Both the position numbers and the translations under genes were made by a program. Shown one piece after another: positions 52,818 through 53,951 of a stretch of 53,951 nt of DNA (position 1 is the stretch's first letter; the number at the start of each line of letters is the position of its first letter). This stretch comes from Acrocarpospora corrugata (lineage in GTDB: Bacteria > Actinomycetota > Actinomycetes > Streptosporangiales > Streptosporangiaceae): the NCBI RefSeq assembly GCF_009687845.1, contig NZ_BLAD01000085.1:10059-64009 (forward strand). The letters are read 5' to 3'. The notes beneath the pieces were generated by a model that searched no databases, was not told the DNA's origin, and worked only from the letters and a program-made list of their open reading frames with translations.

Positions 52818-53951
52818 ATGGCCAGCGAACTGGTTGGGGCGTCCAAGGCCGCGCCCGAACTTGTGGAAGCGGTCCGGGTTCGTCTTGCCAAAACCGGCGA
52901 GGAAGCCACCCCCGCGAGAGTCGCGGCAGCGCTACGCGCCGAGCGTGCCATGTTCGGCGACGCCGAGGTGCTGGCCATCGCCCGTACCCTCCGGGCCGAT
53001 CTCATCGGCGCCGGCCCGCTGGAAGCGCTCCTGGCGGCTCCGGGAGTAACCGACGTACTCGTCAACGGCCCGCACGAGGTGTGGGTCGACGACGGCACCG
53101 GTCTACGCCGGACCACCGTCACCTTCCCGTCCGACGACGACGTTCGCCGACTGGCCCAACGCCTGGCCGCCGCCGCGGGCCGCCGCCTTGATGACGCTTC
53201 CCCCTACGTGGACGCCCGCCTGGCCGGAGGAGTGCGCCTACACGCCGTCCTCCCGCCGATCGCCGCGGAAGCGACCTGCCTCTCCCTCCGCCTCCCCCCG
53301 CGCCACTCCTTCACCCTGGAGGAACTGGTCCCCGGCCCCGCCGCCACCGCCCTACGCGCGATCATGTCCGCCCGCCTCGCCTTCCTGATCACCGGCGGCA
53401 CCGGAACCGGCAAGACCACCCTCCTGTCCGCCATGCTCTCCCTGGCCACCCCCGGCGAACGCCTCCTCCTCGTCGAGGACTCCGCCGAACTCCGCCCCCG
53501 ACACCCACACGTGGTCCGCCTCGAAGCCCGCCCACCCAACCTCGAAGGCGTCGGCGGCGTCACCCTCCGGGACCTCGTCCGCCAAGCACTCCGCATGCGC
53601 CCCGACCGCCTCGTCGTAGGCGAGGTAAGGGGCTCCGAGGTAGTTGATCTCCTGGCCGCCCTGAACACCGGCCACGAGGGCGGCTGCGGCACCCTCCACG
53701 CCAACACCGCCGCCGACGTCCCACCCCGCCTGGAAGCACTCGCCTGCGCCGCAGGACTCACCAGAGAAGCCGTCCACAGCCAACTCTCAGCCGCCCTCGA
53801 CGCCGTAATCCACCTCACCCGAAACCCCCGAACCGGCACCCGCCAAGTCTCCGAAATCTGCCTCCTCCACCGCACCCCCACCGGCTACGTCACCGCCACC
53901 CCCGCCCTGACCTTCACGACCCCCACCCCCACACCAGGCCCAGCCCTCCCC
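52818..53951 (+). CDS. tadA: TadA/CpaF-family secretion ATPase (3' end outside window)
   Basis: 378 residues visible, open at the window edge. A helical N-terminal part (ATPARVAAALRAERAMFGDA) is followed by the conserved VTDVLVNGPHEVWVDDGTGL block, then Walker A ITGGTGTGKTTLLSAML (about 191-207), the Asp box LLLVEDSAELRP, Walker B RPDRLVVGEVRGSEVVDLLA and the His box GHEGGCGTLHAN. It powers Flp/Tad pilus assembly or protein secretion together with Ssd. ATG 52818 fits the family start; ATG 52722 is in frame and would add 32 residues. Confidence 0.93.
   Translation, partial: MASELVGASKAAPELVEAVRVRLAKTGEEATPARVAAALRAERAMFGDAEVLAIARTLRADLIGAGPLEALLAAPGVTDVLVNGPHEVWVDDGTGLRRTTVTFPSDDDVRRLAQRLAAAAGRRLDDASPYVDARLAGGVRLHAVLPPIAAEATCLSLRLPPRHSFTLEELVPGPAATALRAIMSARLAFLITGGTGTGKTTLLSAMLSLATPGERLLLVEDSAELRPRHPHVVRLEARPPNLEGVGGVTLRDLVRQALRMRPDRLVVGEVRGSEVVDLLAALNTGHEGGCGTLHANTAADVPPRLEALACAAGLTREAVHSQLSAALDAVIHLTRNPRTGTRQVSEICLLHRTPTGYVTATPALTFTTPTPTPGPALP

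Overview
The window is high-GC DNA from a filamentous actinomycete. The right half (about 28.8-54 kb) follows the conserved actinobacterial block known as Rv3660c-Rv3682 in Mycobacterium tuberculosis and around crp/wblA in Streptomyces coelicolor: PBP/ponA2, wblA (whiB4), two ArsA-like ATPases, DUF4177, RidA, Nudix, MBL hydrolase, crp, nth, Nudix, marP, an EphE-like hydrolase, a holin-like protein, acs, 6C sRNA, ssd, tadA. WblA, the conservon-type histidine kinase and the SARP regulator suggest a sporulating lineage (Streptosporangiales or a relative; this rank is inference).

Left region, 1-18.4 kb, is variable and sensory/regulatory: a >1,280-residue TPR protein cut by the window edge just before an expected CHAT protease domain, an MFS transporter, a secreted beta-propeller-like protein, Nudix proteins, an MmpL exporter, an orphan nitrate-sensing histidine kinase, a multi-Nudix fusion, an aldo/keto reductase, a SARP/NB-ARC/TPR regulator and a DrrAB-type ABC exporter.

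Middle region, 18.6-28.7 kb, is an accessory island ending at a tRNA-Pro(CGG). It holds a copper module (CopD-CtaG fusion, CopC, two paralogous membrane proteins at its two ends, and a decayed PepSY membrane gene). A graveyard of insertion sequences follows: an IS1380/IS982 chimera and an IS66 gene split by an IS1182-like element with intact ends and a CTAG duplication. Between the two graveyards sits a two-gene operon encoding a protein with an extremely cysteine-rich tail (14 Cys in about 60 residues) and a partner with a C-terminal CxxC motif.

Right region, 28.8-54 kb, is the conserved core: redox and cAMP regulation (WblA, Crp), cell-wall synthesis (PBP, MarP), base repair (Nth), ion and acetate metabolism (NhaA, Acs) and the ssd-tad pilus locus preceded by the 6C small RNA. 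Between marP and the EphE-like gene a translationally coupled cassette has been inserted: a DUF262 protein and a HipA-like kinase with no HipB antitoxin. It looks like a toxin or phage-defence system and is, with the cysteine-rich pair, the best candidate for an undescribed system here. Other oddities are a Fic-fold protein without the Fic catalytic residues, an Ssd ATPase lacking the P-loop lysine, and a 75-bp tandem repeat between ssd and tadA.
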